A stretch of 47,019 nt of DNA from Microcaldota archaeon (GTDB lineage Archaea; Micrarchaeota; Micrarchaeia; Burarchaeales; JAKAKT01): assembly GCA_021813385.1 (NCBI GenBank), contig JAKAKT010000085.1:1-47019 (forward strand), read 5' to 3'. The notes below the pieces were generated by a model that saw nothing but the letters and a program-made list of their open reading frames with translations, had not been told where the DNA came from and did not search any database. How positions within the stretch are numbered: the stretch's first letter is position 1; every line of letters begins with the position of its first letter. Made by a program: the position numbers and the translations under genes. Below are positions 16,795 through 24,577 of this stretch, piece by piece.

Positions 16795-17430
16795 GTGTTT
16801 CTTTTGGAAAACGATGAACCTAAAGAGGGTGCAGACGAGATAAAGATAAGGAGGCAAGCGCTGGAGTCTAAAAGAGAAGCGCTACTTACAAAGCTCAAGA
16901 ACATCGATTCCCAAGCAAAATATAAAAGCTACGAGGCCCGCGCCCTGCATACCGTCCTTAAAGGAAAGAGGCGCCCAGATGCCAGGGGCCTTCGAAGACG
17001 GCTCGAGACGCTGGAATTCAAGGTCCAGACCGAGGCCTCAACACTCCAAATGGAACGCCAACTCATGAAGGAGATAAAGAAGACAGAGAAAGAGATAGTG
17101 GAGGCATCTGCAGAGGATAAGCAGTTCAGGAAGCTCGCCTATCTCGAGTCTGATTTGCTAGAGTGTGAAAAAGAGATGGACAAAATAGGGAAGGAGCTCC
17201 AGGAAACAAACCGGGAAATCTCAGAGCTCGAAAAGGCATCACGTGACGAGACCAAACGGCAGATGTTTGAGGAAAGAGAGCGAAAGAAATCCGAATATAG
17301 GGAGAAGAAGAGGAAGGAAAAAAAGGACGAACAAAAGAAAGAAACAGAACCATACATGACAAAAATTGAGCCGTTGGTCTCTCTTGAAGATATCTGTGTA
17401 ATCAAGAAAAAGAGCGAAAAAGCCGACTAG
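16795..17430 (+). CDS. Long coiled-coil protein
   Basis: A roughly 211-residue, highly charged protein dominated by Lys, Glu and Arg in heptad-like order (QLMKEIKKTEKEIVEAS, KEMDKIGKELQETNREISEL). It predicts an almost continuous coiled coil with no membrane segment or recognisable catalytic domain. The start is GTG 16795 or TTG 16804; no in-frame ATG exists at the front. The tail is extremely basic-acidic (EKKRKEKKDEQKKE). It stands alone on the plus strand, convergent with mevalonate kinase. Such proteins are often structural or scaffolding; function is unknown. Confidence 0.7.
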   Translation: MFLLENDEPKEGADEIKIRRQALESKREALLTKLKNIDSQAKYKSYEARALHTVLKGKRRPDARGLRRRLETLEFKVQTEASTLQMERQLMKEIKKTEKEIVEASAEDKQFRKLAYLESDLLECEKEMDKIGKELQETNREISELEKASRDETKRQMFEERERKKSEYREKKRKEKKDEQKKETEPYMTKIEPLVSLEDICVIKKKSEKAD

Positions 17431-17449
17431 GACCTAAACGCCCGAATAC

Positions 17450-18478
17450 CTACTTTTCAAGAACAGCGCCCTGCTTGGCGATTTCAACAACAAAACAAAC
17501 AAACCCGAGGTCTTTGGCAATCGCTTCCACGCCCCTAAGTTTTTTCTCACTAACAAATGCGATGACAGCGCCGCCTTCCCCACCGGCCCCGCTTATTTTC
17601 ATACCTAAAGCACCAGCCTTAAGGCACCCGGTTCTAAGAACTTCGATTTCATCAGTGGAGACCCCCCTCTCGCTCAAGAGGAGATGGTTTTCATTCATCA
17701 ACTCTCCAATGCTTTTTGCGCAATCAGGGGTCCCTTTTGAAAGAAGGCCCGCCGCCTTGTCATAAATCGTAGCATATGGGGCGCATATCCTGGCCCGTGC
17801 ATCATCGCTCAGGGTTTCAGGAAGGCCCCCTGCACCAACGGTTTGGCCAAACCTCTCCACAAGCTCTCTGGTTGTCGATTTTTTTCCCCTGAACGTGTCA
17901 ATAACAACCAAACAAAACCCCGTAGGAAGCAGCACTCCCGTCTGTCTGAATTCAAACCCAGGCGGTGAGAACAATCGCCTGAATATCTGCGGCTTTCCCT
18001 CAACAACCGTCCTTGCGTCTATCCCGCTGGGCCGCCCCCCATGTGCAACCCCATCAACTTGCTGGGCGCATTCAAATACCTCCTCCTTCAACAACCTTTT
18101 TCCTGAAGCCCTAGCAACTGCGAGCCCGAGAGCAGCCCCAACCGAAGAACTGTTTCCAATCCCCTTACATCGCCTGTCAAGTTTCACATCAGCCTTGAAA
18201 AGCCCATTTTTTGCAATTCCCTTCTCATTTAGGAAATGATACGCGGCTCCGAACATCCCAAGAGACAGGTCTCCGGCAATCCTCCCACCAGGTTCGAAAA
18301 CAGCATCCCCCATTACTCCTGTGAGATGCAAGCTAGGCCCGCCTTCCAGGCGATTTGCTGTAACATAGTTTCTTGGGCTAATCGGTATTGCGATTCCGGG
18401 GGTCCCATAGACAACAAAATGCTCTCCGAACAATATCAGTTTAGTCGGGGCGCTCGCGACTGCGTGGTTTAAGGCCAT
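17450..18478 (-). CDS. mvk: Mevalonate kinase
   Basis: A 342-residue GHMP kinase that phosphorylates mevalonate to mevalonate 5-phosphate. Family features are GEHFVVYGTPGIA near residue 18, the ATP-binding loop GIGNSSSVGAALGLA near 112, HGGRPSGID near 155, and the C-terminal GMKISGAGGEGG near 290. ATG 18478 (MALNHAV) is chosen over the longer ORF because a TATA-like TTTTAAACTT lies about 25 nt upstream. It is the first enzyme of the mevalonate branch encoded here and faces away from the UbiX-to-IPK run, with the PH-domain gene between. Confidence 0.93.
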   Translation of the reverse strand: MALNHAVASAPTKLILFGEHFVVYGTPGIAIPISPRNYVTANRLEGGPSLHLTGVMGDAVFEPGGRIAGDLSLGMFGAAYHFLNEKGIAKNGLFKADVKLDRRCKGIGNSSSVGAALGLAVARASGKRLLKEEVFECAQQVDGVAHGGRPSGIDARTVVEGKPQIFRRLFSPPGFEFRQTGVLLPTGFCLVVIDTFRGKKSTTRELVERFGQTVGAGGLPETLSDDARARICAPYATIYDKAAGLLSKGTPDCAKSIGELMNENHLLLSERGVSTDEIEVLRTGCLKAGALGMKISGAGGEGGAVIAFVSEKKLRGVEAIAKDLGFVCFVVEIAKQGAVLEK

Positions 18479-18495
18479 AAAATAACTATACAAAC

Positions 18496-18507
18496 AAAGT
18501 TTAAAAG
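18496..18507. promoter_or_regulatory. Divergent TATA region between mvk and PH-domain gene
   Basis: CAAAGTTTAAAAG around 18496-18507 reads as a TATA box on both strands. It is about 25 nt from the mvk ATG at 18478 and about 45 nt from the PH-domain ATG at 18550, the latter having a ribosome site (GGTGGTGG). Confidence 0.45.
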
Positions 18508-18549
18508 AGTCGGGGTGTAATAAGCACACGTTCGTTGGGTGGTGGTTAA

Positions 18550-19032
18550 ATGGTCGAAAAACATACACTTCATCCGAGCTTCAAACGCCTTTACGGACTT
18601 CTCGTAGTACTACTGATAGCCTGTATAATGTTAACGGCCGCCCTTTACTTTTTAATTCAGGCAGATGTCAGCAACCTCGTCTTCATCCCGCTCGTGATTG
18701 TGTTTCTGGCTGCCGTCATGATTGTAATTTACACAACCATCTACACTTTTACATACACCTATTATTTCAGCGCGGAAGAAGTTGCTGTAGAAAAAGGGAT
18801 ATTCAGCAAAGTAACCCGCTCAGTTCCGGTGGCGAACATCGATAACCTAACGGTTCGGCGCTCGATTCTCGGGAGGGTTTTTGGTTTTGGGGACATTTGT
18901 GTCGATACCCCCGGTGGGTCTGGCTATGAGCTCGTGATGGGCCATATTGAAGCAAAAGCCCTGGATGAAGTGGTTTTTGAGATGAAACAGCATATGGCAG
19001 CCACCAGGGGGGGCATAAAGAGGAACCTCTAG
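18550..19032 (+). CDS. Bacterial-PH-domain membrane protein (YdbS-like)
   Basis: A 160-residue protein with two N-terminal membrane helices (LLVVLLIACIMLTAALYFL and VIVFLAAVMIVIYTTIY) followed by a bPH_2 domain: strands YYFSAEEVAVEKGIFSK, SVPVANIDNLTVRRSILGRVFGFGDICVDT, the standard layout of YdbS/YdbT proteins. The family is membrane-associated and largely of unknown role. It sits directly ahead of ubiX with an 8-bp gap, so it is the first gene of the plus-strand isoprenoid operon, although no enzymatic link is obvious. Confidence 0.85.
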   Translation: MVEKHTLHPSFKRLYGLLVVLLIACIMLTAALYFLIQADVSNLVFIPLVIVFLAAVMIVIYTTIYTFTYTYYFSAEEVAVEKGIFSKVTRSVPVANIDNLTVRRSILGRVFGFGDICVDTPGGSGYELVMGHIEAKALDEVVFEMKQHMAATRGGIKRNL

Positions 19033-19040
19033 GTGTCGGA

Positions 19041-19598
19041 ATGAGGGTAATTCTTGCAGTCACCGGCGCCTCTGGCGTTGCCTATGGCCTCGAGCTCGCG
19101 CGCTCGCTGAAAGGGCAGGAACTCCACACAATAGTGACAAAATCCGCCAAGGACATCGCGAAGGAAGAGCTAGAGGACAAAGAGAAAGCAATCCAGGAGC
19201 TTTCAACATTCAGCACGCTTCACGATGAAAATAATTTCAACTCTCCTCTCGCATCAGGCTCATTTCTTTTCGATGCAATGGTCATATGCCCGTGTTCTAT
19301 GAAAACAATTTCGGCCATCGCAAATGGCTACTCCTCAAATCTCGTATCCCGAGCCGCTGATGTCGCGATCAAAGAAGGCAGAAAGCTCATCCTTGTCCCA
19401 AGGGAAACGCCCCTCAGCCCCATTCATTTAGAGAACATGCTCAAGCTTTCCCGTCTCGGGGTTGTCATCCTTCCCGCAAGCCCGGGGTTTTACGGGAATC
19501 CGAAAAAAATCACCGACCTAGTCGATTTTATCGTGGGGCGGGTTCTCGACCAGCTCAGCATAAGAAACTCGAAATACAAGAGGTGGAAGCATGCTTAG
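19041..19598 (+). CDS. ubiX: Flavin prenyltransferase UbiX
   Basis: A 185-residue flavoprotein that makes prenylated FMN from FMNH2 and dimethylallyl phosphate, the cofactor of UbiD-family decarboxylases. Signatures are VTGASGVAYGLEL at the N-terminus, PCSMKTISAIANG near residue 94, LVPRETPLSPIHL near 123, and PASPGFY near 151. It overlaps the UbiD-like gene by 8 bp, so the cofactor maker and cofactor user are translated together. In the archaeal modified mevalonate pathway the decarboxylase needs exactly this cofactor. Confidence 0.95.
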   Translation: MRVILAVTGASGVAYGLELARSLKGQELHTIVTKSAKDIAKEELEDKEKAIQELSTFSTLHDENNFNSPLASGSFLFDAMVICPCSMKTISAIANGYSSNLVSRAADVAIKEGRKLILVPRETPLSPIHLENMLKLSRLGVVILPASPGFYGNPKKITDLVDFIVGRVLDQLSIRNSKYKRWKHA

Positions 19599-20892
19599 GG
19601 ATTTTCTCAACGAACTTGATTCAGACGGCCTGCTCGTGAAGATACAGAAGCCGGTCTCAGTGAAATACGAGGCAGCGGGGCTGCTCAAGGCCCTCGACGG
19701 CAGGCCGGTGCTCTTGGAGTCGATTAAGGAATCAGAGATGAGGGTTATCGGGAACATCTTCGCTACGAGGGAGCTAGTTGCCAAATACCTGAAAACCGAG
19801 AGCTCAAACCTCCTCTTCAGGATGGCTGACGCAATAGACAAGCCGAAGAAGCCAAAAGAGGCGAAAGAGCCCGGGAAGGCGCCATTCAACGAGAAACACT
19901 CGCCCGACCTTTCACCACTCCCCATCCTCACCCATTGCGAAGGTGATGGGGGGCCCTATCTCTCCTCGTCAGTGGTCGCTGCCCGCGATAAGGAATACGG
20001 GGGCAACCTCTCATTCCACCGAATGATGGTTGTTGACAAAAAGCATCTCGTGCTCAGGATTCTTCCCAGGCACCTGAACGAATTCATAAAGAGAAACGGC
20101 GGCGAGCTTGACGTGGCGATTTGCGTCGGCGGGTCAGTTCCATTCCTTCTGGGAGGGGCGACTTCAGTGGACATAGGTTTCGATGAGATGACAATTGCCA
20201 ACTCTCTCGAGCCCCTCACGGTTTCTCCCTCCCCACTTTACAAAATCCCCGTTCCAACAGAAACTGAGATTGTAATCGAGGGCCGAATCACCAAGAAACT
20301 CGCGCCAGAGGGCAAGTTCGTCGACCTCACGGAGACGCATGACATTATCCGCGAGCAGCCGCTAATGGAAATAAAGCGCGTTTCTTACCGCAATGACGCA
20401 TACTACCAGGCTCTTCTTCCGGGCGGGCTCGAGCACAAGACGCTTATGGGCATGCCCCGCGAGCCGACAATCTACCGGGAAGTCAGCAAGGTTTGCAAAT
20501 GCACAAACGTTTACTTGACTACCGGCGGCTGCAGCTGGCTTCATGGCGTCGTTCAAATCGACAAGCTGGCAGAGGACGATGGAAAGAAGGCAATTGAGGC
20601 CGCATTCAAAGGCCACAGTTCGATGAAATTCGTGGCAGTTGTGGACAAGGACATAAACATGCTCGACCCGAACGACATCGAGTGGGCGATAGCAACCCGT
20701 GTCCAGGCAGGCAAGGCGCTCGTGGTCAAGCCCCATGAGAAAGGCTCATCCCTCGACCCCTCTGCGGACCCGAACACACGCGAGACAGCGAAGTGGGGCC
20801 TCGATGCGACGAAACCTCTCGAGACAAAGGGAAAGGATTTCAACCGTGTCCCGTTCCCGAAAGTCAGGCTAGAGGAATACCTGGCGAAATGA
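19591..20892 (+). CDS. UbiD-family decarboxylase (anhydromevalonate phosphate decarboxylase)
   Basis: A 433-residue UbiD-family enzyme. Recognisable parts are the N-terminal LRDFLNELDSDGLLVKI, the central SLEPLTVSPSPLYKIPVPTE, and the C-terminal DEDGKKA/WAIATRVQA-type segments with VDKDINMLDPNDIEW. By itself it could be any UbiD decarboxylase, but its neighbours (UbiX, both aconitase X subunits, isopentenyl phosphate kinase, mevalonate kinase) match the pathway described in Aeropyrum. There the UbiD homologue decarboxylates trans-anhydromevalonate 5-phosphate to isopentenyl phosphate. The role is therefore a strong contextual inference. Confidence 0.92.
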   Translation: MLRDFLNELDSDGLLVKIQKPVSVKYEAAGLLKALDGRPVLLESIKESEMRVIGNIFATRELVAKYLKTESSNLLFRMADAIDKPKKPKEAKEPGKAPFNEKHSPDLSPLPILTHCEGDGGPYLSSSVVAARDKEYGGNLSFHRMMVVDKKHLVLRILPRHLNEFIKRNGGELDVAICVGGSVPFLLGGATSVDIGFDEMTIANSLEPLTVSPSPLYKIPVPTETEIVIEGRITKKLAPEGKFVDLTETHDIIREQPLMEIKRVSYRNDAYYQALLPGGLEHKTLMGMPREPTIYREVSKVCKCTNVYLTTGGCSWLHGVVQIDKLAEDDGKKAIEAAFKGHSSMKFVAVVDKDINMLDPNDIEWAIATRVQAGKALVVKPHEKGSSLDPSADPNTRETAKWGLDATKPLETKGKDFNRVPFPKVRLEEYLAK

Positions 20893-20900
20893 GGAATGAA

Positions 20901-22091
20901 ATGTACCTGTCTAAGGAGCAAGAAAAAATCCTAAACGGGGATAGGGGCCATGCCGCCAAGAAGTCGATGGAAATCCTCACTGCTCTCGGCGACATTTATG
21001 GCGCGGATAGGCTGATTCCCATCACTTCGGTCCAGGTTGCAGGCGTTTCCTACCACAACCTCGGCGATGCAGGCCTCGAATTTCTTGAGGAGATGGCCCG
21101 CGACGGAAAGGCAGTCGTGAAAACAACCCTCAACCCGGCGGGGATGGACCTCGAGGACTGGGAAGGTCTCGGGATAGACGCCGAGTTCGCGAAGAAGCAA
21201 ATCCGCGTTGTTCAGGCCTTTGTCAAAATGGGCATATCCCCGGCACTCACATGCACCCCCTACCTCGCAGGAAACGACCCGAAATTCGGCGAGCATATCG
21301 CCTGGAGCGAATCCTCGGCAGTCGTTTATGCTAATTCTATAATCGGGGCGTATACCAACCGGGAAGGCGGGCCATCAGCGCTCTCCTCGGCGCTCCTTGG
21401 CCTGACCCCGAATTACGGCTTGCATCTCGAGGAAAACAGGCAGGCAACGAGAAAAGTCAAGGCCTCGGCCACCATCAGCTCAATCTCCGAATTTGGCGCG
21501 CTGGGATACGCAATAGGCAAGGCAATCGGAAGCGAAATCCCATATATAACCGGAATTCACGAAGTTCGCCTCTCTGAACTAAAATCCCTCTGCGCCTCAA
21601 TCGCGACATTCGGAGGGACCGCGATGTTTCACATCGAAGGTGTCACCCCGAACAAAACAACGGTCCCGAACGAGGAAATCGAAATCACCCAGAAGGACAT
21701 TGAGAACGCTTTTGCCTCGCTCACAGACGGCAAGGACCCGGATTTCATCTCTCTTGGCTGCCCGCATTGCTCGATTGAAGAGGTTGAGAAAATCGCCTCA
21801 CTGCTCTCGGGGAAGAAAGTGAAAGTTGAAACCTGGATTACACTCTCAAGAGCAGTTAAGGGGCAGGCCGACAGGCTCGGCTACACCAAGGCAATACGGG
21901 CATCTGGAGCGAAAATCGCCTGTGACACATGCCTTGCGGTCGCCCCATTAACGGGGAGATTCCGATGCCTCGCAACCAACTCCGCAAAAGGTTGCTATTA
22001 CGGCAGGGGCAACAACAAGTTCAAGACCCTCATTGGCTCGACTGAGGAGTGCATGAGTGCTGCGGTGACTGGAAAATGGAAAGGAGGGTGA
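20901..22091 (+). CDS. Phosphomevalonate dehydratase large subunit (aconitase X)
   Basis: A 396-residue aconitase X catalytic subunit. Family features are LTCTPYLAGNDPKFGEH near residue 116 and ESSAVVYANSIIGAYTNREGG near 138. Likely iron-sulfur cysteines occur in GCPHCSIEE and ACDTCLAV. With the small subunit it would dehydrate mevalonate 5-phosphate to trans-anhydromevalonate 5-phosphate. ATG 20901 (MYLSKEQ) has GAGGA at 20891-20895 at proper spacing. An alternative ATG at 20889 overlaps the previous stop as ATGA. Large and small subunits are separate genes, as in archaea, with a small membrane protein gene inserted between. Confidence 0.92.
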   Translation: MYLSKEQEKILNGDRGHAAKKSMEILTALGDIYGADRLIPITSVQVAGVSYHNLGDAGLEFLEEMARDGKAVVKTTLNPAGMDLEDWEGLGIDAEFAKKQIRVVQAFVKMGISPALTCTPYLAGNDPKFGEHIAWSESSAVVYANSIIGAYTNREGGPSALSSALLGLTPNYGLHLEENRQATRKVKASATISSISEFGALGYAIGKAIGSEIPYITGIHEVRLSELKSLCASIATFGGTAMFHIEGVTPNKTTVPNEEIEITQKDIENAFASLTDGKDPDFISLGCPHCSIEEVEKIASLLSGKKVKVETWITLSRAVKGQADRLGYTKAIRASGAKIACDTCLAVAPLTGRFRCLATNSAKGCYYGRGNNKFKTLIGSTEECMSAAVTGKWKGG

Positions 22092-22095
22092 TTTG

Positions 22096-22317
22096 ATGGG
22101 GTTTTTCGACGCTTACAAGAAAGCAAGAGTCTGGGCGGGAATTCTTTTCATCACCATCGCCATGTTCATCCTTAGTTTATTGTTTGGCTATTCAATCAAT
22201 AAGGCAGTTGAGAGTTCGGCGTCATGGCTCGTAATTGCAGTCATCATTGCCCCAGTCGTGGACTATCTTGCAATCAGAAAGTTGAAGAAGGAAGGCGCTT
22301 TGGCTGAAAAGAGGTAA
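22096..22317 (+). CDS. Small two-helix membrane protein in mevalonate operon
   Basis: A 73-residue protein with two hydrophobic helices (WAGILFITIAMFILSLLFGYSI and WLVIAVIIAPVVDYLAI) and a charged C-terminus. GGAGGGTGA lies seven bases before ATG 22096. It sits between the two subunit genes of phosphomevalonate dehydratase, with 4-bp gaps on either side, so it is certainly co-transcribed. I do not recognise the family. It could anchor the pathway at the membrane or be an unrelated passenger. Confidence 0.75.
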   Translation: MGFFDAYKKARVWAGILFITIAMFILSLLFGYSINKAVESSASWLVIAVIIAPVVDYLAIRKLKKEGALAEKR

Positions 22318-22321
22318 TTGT

Positions 22322-22813
22322 GTGGGGAAAAAAATAAAATGCAGGAAAATCTCTGGCGGGCTCGCCTCAGGCGAAGCCTTGGTCTCGATGGCCCCAATCT
22401 CATTTTTTGGCGGAGTTGACCCAGACACCGGAACAATAATAGAGTCAGGGCATCCTCTCGAGGGAAAAGTGATTGCAGGAAAAATTTTCATATTCCCAAG
22501 CGGGAAGGGTTCGACAGTCGGCTCTTACACAATTTACCGGCTCAAGAAGAACGGGAAAGCGCCTGCAGCCATCATTAACCGCGAATGCGAGCCAATCGTA
22601 GCGGTCGGTGCAATAATTTCAGAAATTCCTGCGGTCGACAAGCCAGAGAAGGACATATTCGCGCTCGTAAGGGACGGAGACGAAATTACGGTCGACGGGA
22701 CAAAAATGGAAGTCGCAATTGCAAAACCAAAAAAACACGAAGAGCAACATAAACGGGCGAAGCAATACGCGCCCCCCAACGAAAGCGCAAGGAATAATAA
22801 AGCAAGGAGTTGA
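22322..22813 (+). CDS. Phosphomevalonate dehydratase small subunit (DUF126/aconitase X swivel)
   Basis: A 163-residue DUF126 protein, the swivel-domain partner of aconitase X. The sequence KISGGLASGEALVS, then SFFGGVDPDTGTII, GHPLEGKVIAGKI and GSTVGSYTIYRL are typical. The reading frame starts at GTG 22322, a few bases after the membrane protein stop. A basic, disordered tail of about 30 residues (KKHEEQHKRAKQ...) extends past the usual domain end. With the large subunit it forms the dehydratase of the modified mevalonate pathway. Confidence 0.9.
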   Translation: MGKKIKCRKISGGLASGEALVSMAPISFFGGVDPDTGTIIESGHPLEGKVIAGKIFIFPSGKGSTVGSYTIYRLKKNGKAPAAIINRECEPIVAVGAIISEIPAVDKPEKDIFALVRDGDEITVDGTKMEVAIAKPKKHEEQHKRAKQYAPPNESARNNKARS

Positions 22814-22832
22814 ATATTCGCGGGATGAATTT

Positions 22833-23627
22833 ATGGAAACAGTTCTGCTGAAACTCGGTGGAAGCCTCATAACATTCAAGGGCAAGCGCTCGAAGGCCGA
22901 CACAAAGACAATCGCCCGCCTGGCGAAGGAAATCGGCTCAGCGCTCAAGGTGCGCCCGATGCGCCTCATAATCGGCCACGGTGGCGGTTCGTTCCCGCAC
23001 TACCCGGCGCATAAGTATTCAATCCACAAAGGCATAACCGGCAAGGACAGCGCGCTTGGATTCGCGATAACGCAGGACTCGGCCGCCCAATTGAACAGGA
23101 TGGTAATCGAGGCCCTCCTTGAGGAAAAAGTCCAGGCAGTTTCATTCCCTCCTTCCTCCTGGACACTGGCAAGAAAGGGCGAAATAGAGCTCGCTTTCAC
23201 TGACCCGATGCGGCTCGCACTCGAGAAGGGAATGGTTCCGGTTGTTTATGGGGACCCTGCGCTCGACATTGGCCAGGGCGTTTGCATTCTCTCAACCGAA
23301 AAGGTCCTCTCTTACCTCGCACTCGAGCTCGGGGCCCAGCGCGCGATAATGGCGACCCGGGTCGACATGGTCTATACCGGCGATCCGCAGAAAAAGAAAA
23401 AGGTCGAGCCGATTCCAGCGATAACATCCGGGAATTTCCGCGAAATCCAGCCGCTTCTTTCAGGCTCCTCGGAAACAGACGTGACTGGCGGGATGTCGCA
23501 CAAGGTCGGCTCGCTATTCAGGCTGTCGGCGAGCGGAGTGAAATGCGAAATCGCCGGCGGGATGATTCCGGACAATATAAGAAATGCCCTGCTCGGGAAA
23601 CCGCACAAGGCAACTCAGGTAGGCTAA
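22833..23627 (+). CDS. ipk: Isopentenyl phosphate kinase
   Basis: A 264-residue amino acid kinase-fold enzyme that phosphorylates isopentenyl phosphate to IPP, the last step of the archaeal pathway. Landmarks are LLKLGGSLIT at the N-terminus, the glycine-rich GHGGGSFPH near residue 52 with the expected catalytic histidine region, and GGMSHKVGSL near 215. Family members usually show GHGGGSFGH; here the Gly is Pro. ATG 22833 (METVLLK) matches the family start; the longer ORF overlaps the preceding gene. IPP would feed the prenyl synthase at 9.5 kb. No IPP isomerase gene is visible in the window. Confidence 0.95.
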   Translation: METVLLKLGGSLITFKGKRSKADTKTIARLAKEIGSALKVRPMRLIIGHGGGSFPHYPAHKYSIHKGITGKDSALGFAITQDSAAQLNRMVIEALLEEKVQAVSFPPSSWTLARKGEIELAFTDPMRLALEKGMVPVVYGDPALDIGQGVCILSTEKVLSYLALELGAQRAIMATRVDMVYTGDPQKKKKVEPIPAITSGNFREIQPLLSGSSETDVTGGMSHKVGSLFRLSASGVKCEIAGGMIPDNIRNALLGKPHKATQVG

Positions 23628-23669
23628 TGGTCTTTTATACCCACGCAACAAAATAGGGTTGGTGATTCA

Positions 23670-23912
23670 GTGCCAAGGAAACGCAAGTCATCGAAACGCT
23701 CATCGAACAGTTCAGCAGCCGACCTCCCGCTCGCAACAGTCGAGAGACTCATAAAAAAATCAGGGGCCGAGCGGGTGAGTGAGAGTGCCGCCAGGGAGCT
23801 TGCCCTCGTTCTGCAGGAAAGGGCCGCAGTGATTTCTGCTAAGGCAGTCAAGCTCGCAAAGCACGCCGGCCGCGTCACAGTGACAGAGGAAGACATTAAA
23901 ATGGCCAGGTAG
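23670..23912 (+). CDS. Archaeal histone
   Basis: An 80-residue histone-fold protein. The fold runs from about residue 18 (DLPLATVERLIKKSGAERVSESAARELALVLQERA, read as helix 1 and start of helix 2) to the C-terminal VTVTEEDIKMAR, which contains the standard third-helix signature. An extra basic, Ser-rich N-terminal tail of about 17 residues (PRKRKSSKRSSNSS) precedes the fold, longer than in most archaeal histones. It packages DNA as dimers or longer stacks. The start is GTG 23670. The endonuclease III gene follows after 5 bp. Confidence 0.95.
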   Translation: MPRKRKSSKRSSNSSAADLPLATVERLIKKSGAERVSESAARELALVLQERAAVISAKAVKLAKHAGRVTVTEEDIKMAR

Positions 23913-23917
23913 GTCGG

Positions 23918-24577
23918 ATGGGCAAACCGAACGCCCAAGAAGTCCACAAGTTCCTAGCTTCAGCATACGGCATCCCAAAAAAAATTCACAATGGCCCGGT
24001 CGAAACCCTCATCATCACCATTCTCTCCCAAAACACAAATGACAAAAACAGGGACATTGCCTATTCTCGCTTCAGAAAAAAATTCCGAACCTGGGAATCG
24101 GCCCGCATCGCCCCGCTCAGCTCGATTGAGCGGGCAATCCGGCCTGCCGGCCTCTCAAAATCCAAGTCGAAATCAATAAAATTCGCACTGAAGAGAATAA
24201 AAAAAGAAAGAGGAGCATATTCGCTCGCTTTTCTGAGGAAAAAGCCACTCGAGGAAGCCCGGGGTTATCTTCTTTCATTCCCCGGAGTCGGCCTTAAAAC
24301 AGCAGCAGTGGTTCTATCTTTCTCCTTAGGGAAGCCAGCGTTCCCAGTCGACACGCACATCTTCCGGGTCTCGAAAAGGCTCGGTCTAATCCCTGAAAAA
24401 ACTACTGTGGAGAAAGCCCACGAACTCCTCGAGGCCGCAATCCCGCCAGAAAAGAGGCATTCGCTCCATTTGCTCCTCATCCAGCACGGCCGGAAAATTT
24501 GCCATGCAAGAAAACCAGAGTGCCCTGCGTGTTTTCTTCGAGAAATCTGCGCTTATAAGTTTAAGACTCGCATCTAG
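23918..24577 (+). CDS. nth: Endonuclease III
   Basis: A 219-residue bifunctional DNA glycosylase/AP lyase for oxidised pyrimidines. The hairpin and catalytic lysine are in FPGVGLKTAAVVL, the aspartate in FPVDTHIFR, and the [4Fe-4S] motif C-x6-C-x2-C-x5-C is at the C-terminus. Unlike the paralogue at 7.1 kb it keeps the catalytic lysine. ATG 23918 lies 5 bp after the histone stop; they are probably co-transcribed. The last bases overlap the stop region of the convergent radical SAM gene by 4 bp. Confidence 0.95.
   Translation: MGKPNAQEVHKFLASAYGIPKKIHNGPVETLIITILSQNTNDKNRDIAYSRFRKKFRTWESARIAPLSSIERAIRPAGLSKSKSKSIKFALKRIKKERGAYSLAFLRKKPLEEARGYLLSFPGVGLKTAAVVLSFSLGKPAFPVDTHIFRVSKRLGLIPEKTTVEKAHELLEAAIPPEKRHSLHLLLIQHGRKICHARKPECPACFLREICAYKFKTRI

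Noticed and set aside
17450-18568. Longer mevalonate kinase starting at 18568
   Set aside because: The extra N-terminus overlaps the divergent promoter and the family start is MALNHAV at 18478.
19591-20892. Ubiquinone or menaquinone biosynthesis role for the UbiX/UbiD pair
   Set aside because: All neighbours belong to the modified mevalonate pathway and no quinone genes are present.
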